The notes beneath the pieces were generated by a model. It did no database searches. It saw only the letters and a list, made by a program, of their open reading frames with translations, and was not told the DNA's origin. DNA of 30,491 nucleotides from JANXVR01 sp034667405 (GTDB taxonomy: Bacteria > Actinomycetota > UBA4738 > HRBIN12), in assembly GCA_034667405.1 (NCBI GenBank), contig JAXDJX010000021.1:1-30491 (forward strand), read 5' to 3'. Position numbers and translations under genes: made by a program. Numbering within the stretch: the stretch's first letter is position 1; the number at the start of each line of letters is the position of its first letter. This document shows positions 30,403-30,491 of this stretch, piece after piece.

Positions 30403-30491
30403 AACTGAGAGCTACGTCTTCGATCGCCTCGGCAGGTGCCCCGAAGGGATTGTGCGTGTGCCCCTGCTGTCTGTGGCCTCTGGAGGATACG
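30403..30491 (-). promoter_or_regulatory. L10 leader (ribosomal protein autoregulation element) of rplJL
   Basis: On the minus strand the leader carries ACAGCAGG (30470-30463), a small hairpin with an CCCTTCGGGG apex, and CCTGCCGAGG (30436-30427), the paired strands and GA-rich bulge typical of the L10 leader (Rfam L10_leader). In other bacteria the L10-(L12)4 complex binds this RNA and represses rplJL, in Bacillus subtilis by transcription attenuation. Here a strong terminator follows directly. The 5' end and the promoter lie beyond the window edge. Confidence 0.85.

Overview
The window is high-GC DNA (about two thirds G+C by eye) and most likely comes from the chromosome of a member of the Actinomycetota, probably a deep or uncultured lineage. 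The evidence is an RpoB of about 1150 residues with an actinobacterial-type core (GTSQLSQFMDQ, then [20 protein letters not shown]), an RpoC of about 1300 residues with a charged coiled-coil segment after its N-terminal zinc site, GTG/TTG starts, and a core gene order of rplJ-rplL / rpoB-rpoC / rpsL-rpsG-fusA, all on the minus strand. Species cannot be named from the sequence alone.

Layout, read in the direction of minus-strand transcription (right to left). (1) 30491-29170: an L10 leader RNA, an intrinsic terminator/attenuator, then rplJ with a long acidic C-terminal tail, and rplL. (2) 29038-27677: a small HTH (XRE-type) regulator and a zinc-ribbon SAM methyltransferase. (3) 25661-27675, plus strand: an NAD-dependent sugar-nucleotide epimerase/decarboxylase overlapping a WecA/TagO-type polyprenyl-phosphate sugar-1-phosphate transferase. 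(4) 25541-10475, minus strand: fifteen tightly packed genes, ten of whose fourteen junctions are 4-nt ATGA or GTGA overlaps (one of these, at 23301, depends on the start chosen). In order: tandem-domain GT4 glycosyltransferase, Wzx-like flippase, hexapeptide acyltransferase, two GT4s, methyltransferase, polysaccharide deacetylase, methyltransferase, GT4, a divergent NodB-like protein, methyltransferase, GT4, WbpP/GalE-like epimerase, UDP-glucose/UDP-sugar 6-dehydrogenase, and an RmlC-like cupin. (5) 10408-2862: rpoB with its own sigma70-like promoter, then rpoC ending at a hairpin terminator. (6) 1983-2780, plus strand: an inositol monophosphatase family gene. (7) 1917-1: the str operon rpsL-rpsG-fusA with its own promoter; fusA runs off the left edge.

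How the genes work together: blocks 3 and 4 form a surface-glycan locus. The WecA-like enzyme would load the first sugar phosphate onto a lipid carrier. Six GT4 domains in five proteins would extend the chain. The dehydrogenase and the two epimerase-type SDRs would supply UDP-uronic acid and related sugars. Methyl-, acyl- and deacetylase enzymes would decorate it, and the flippase would export it. No Wzy polymerase, Wzz regulator or ligase is visible. The striking point is location: about 19 kb of glycan genes sits between rplL and rpoB, which are adjacent in many bacteria (this junction is also split, by other genes, in Mycobacterium tuberculosis).

No gene-free stretch exceeds 300 bases; the longest, 1719-1982 (264 bp), carries the rpsL promoter and leader and a possible promoter for the phosphatase gene. 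No tRNA, rRNA, CRISPR array, transposase or phage gene was seen.
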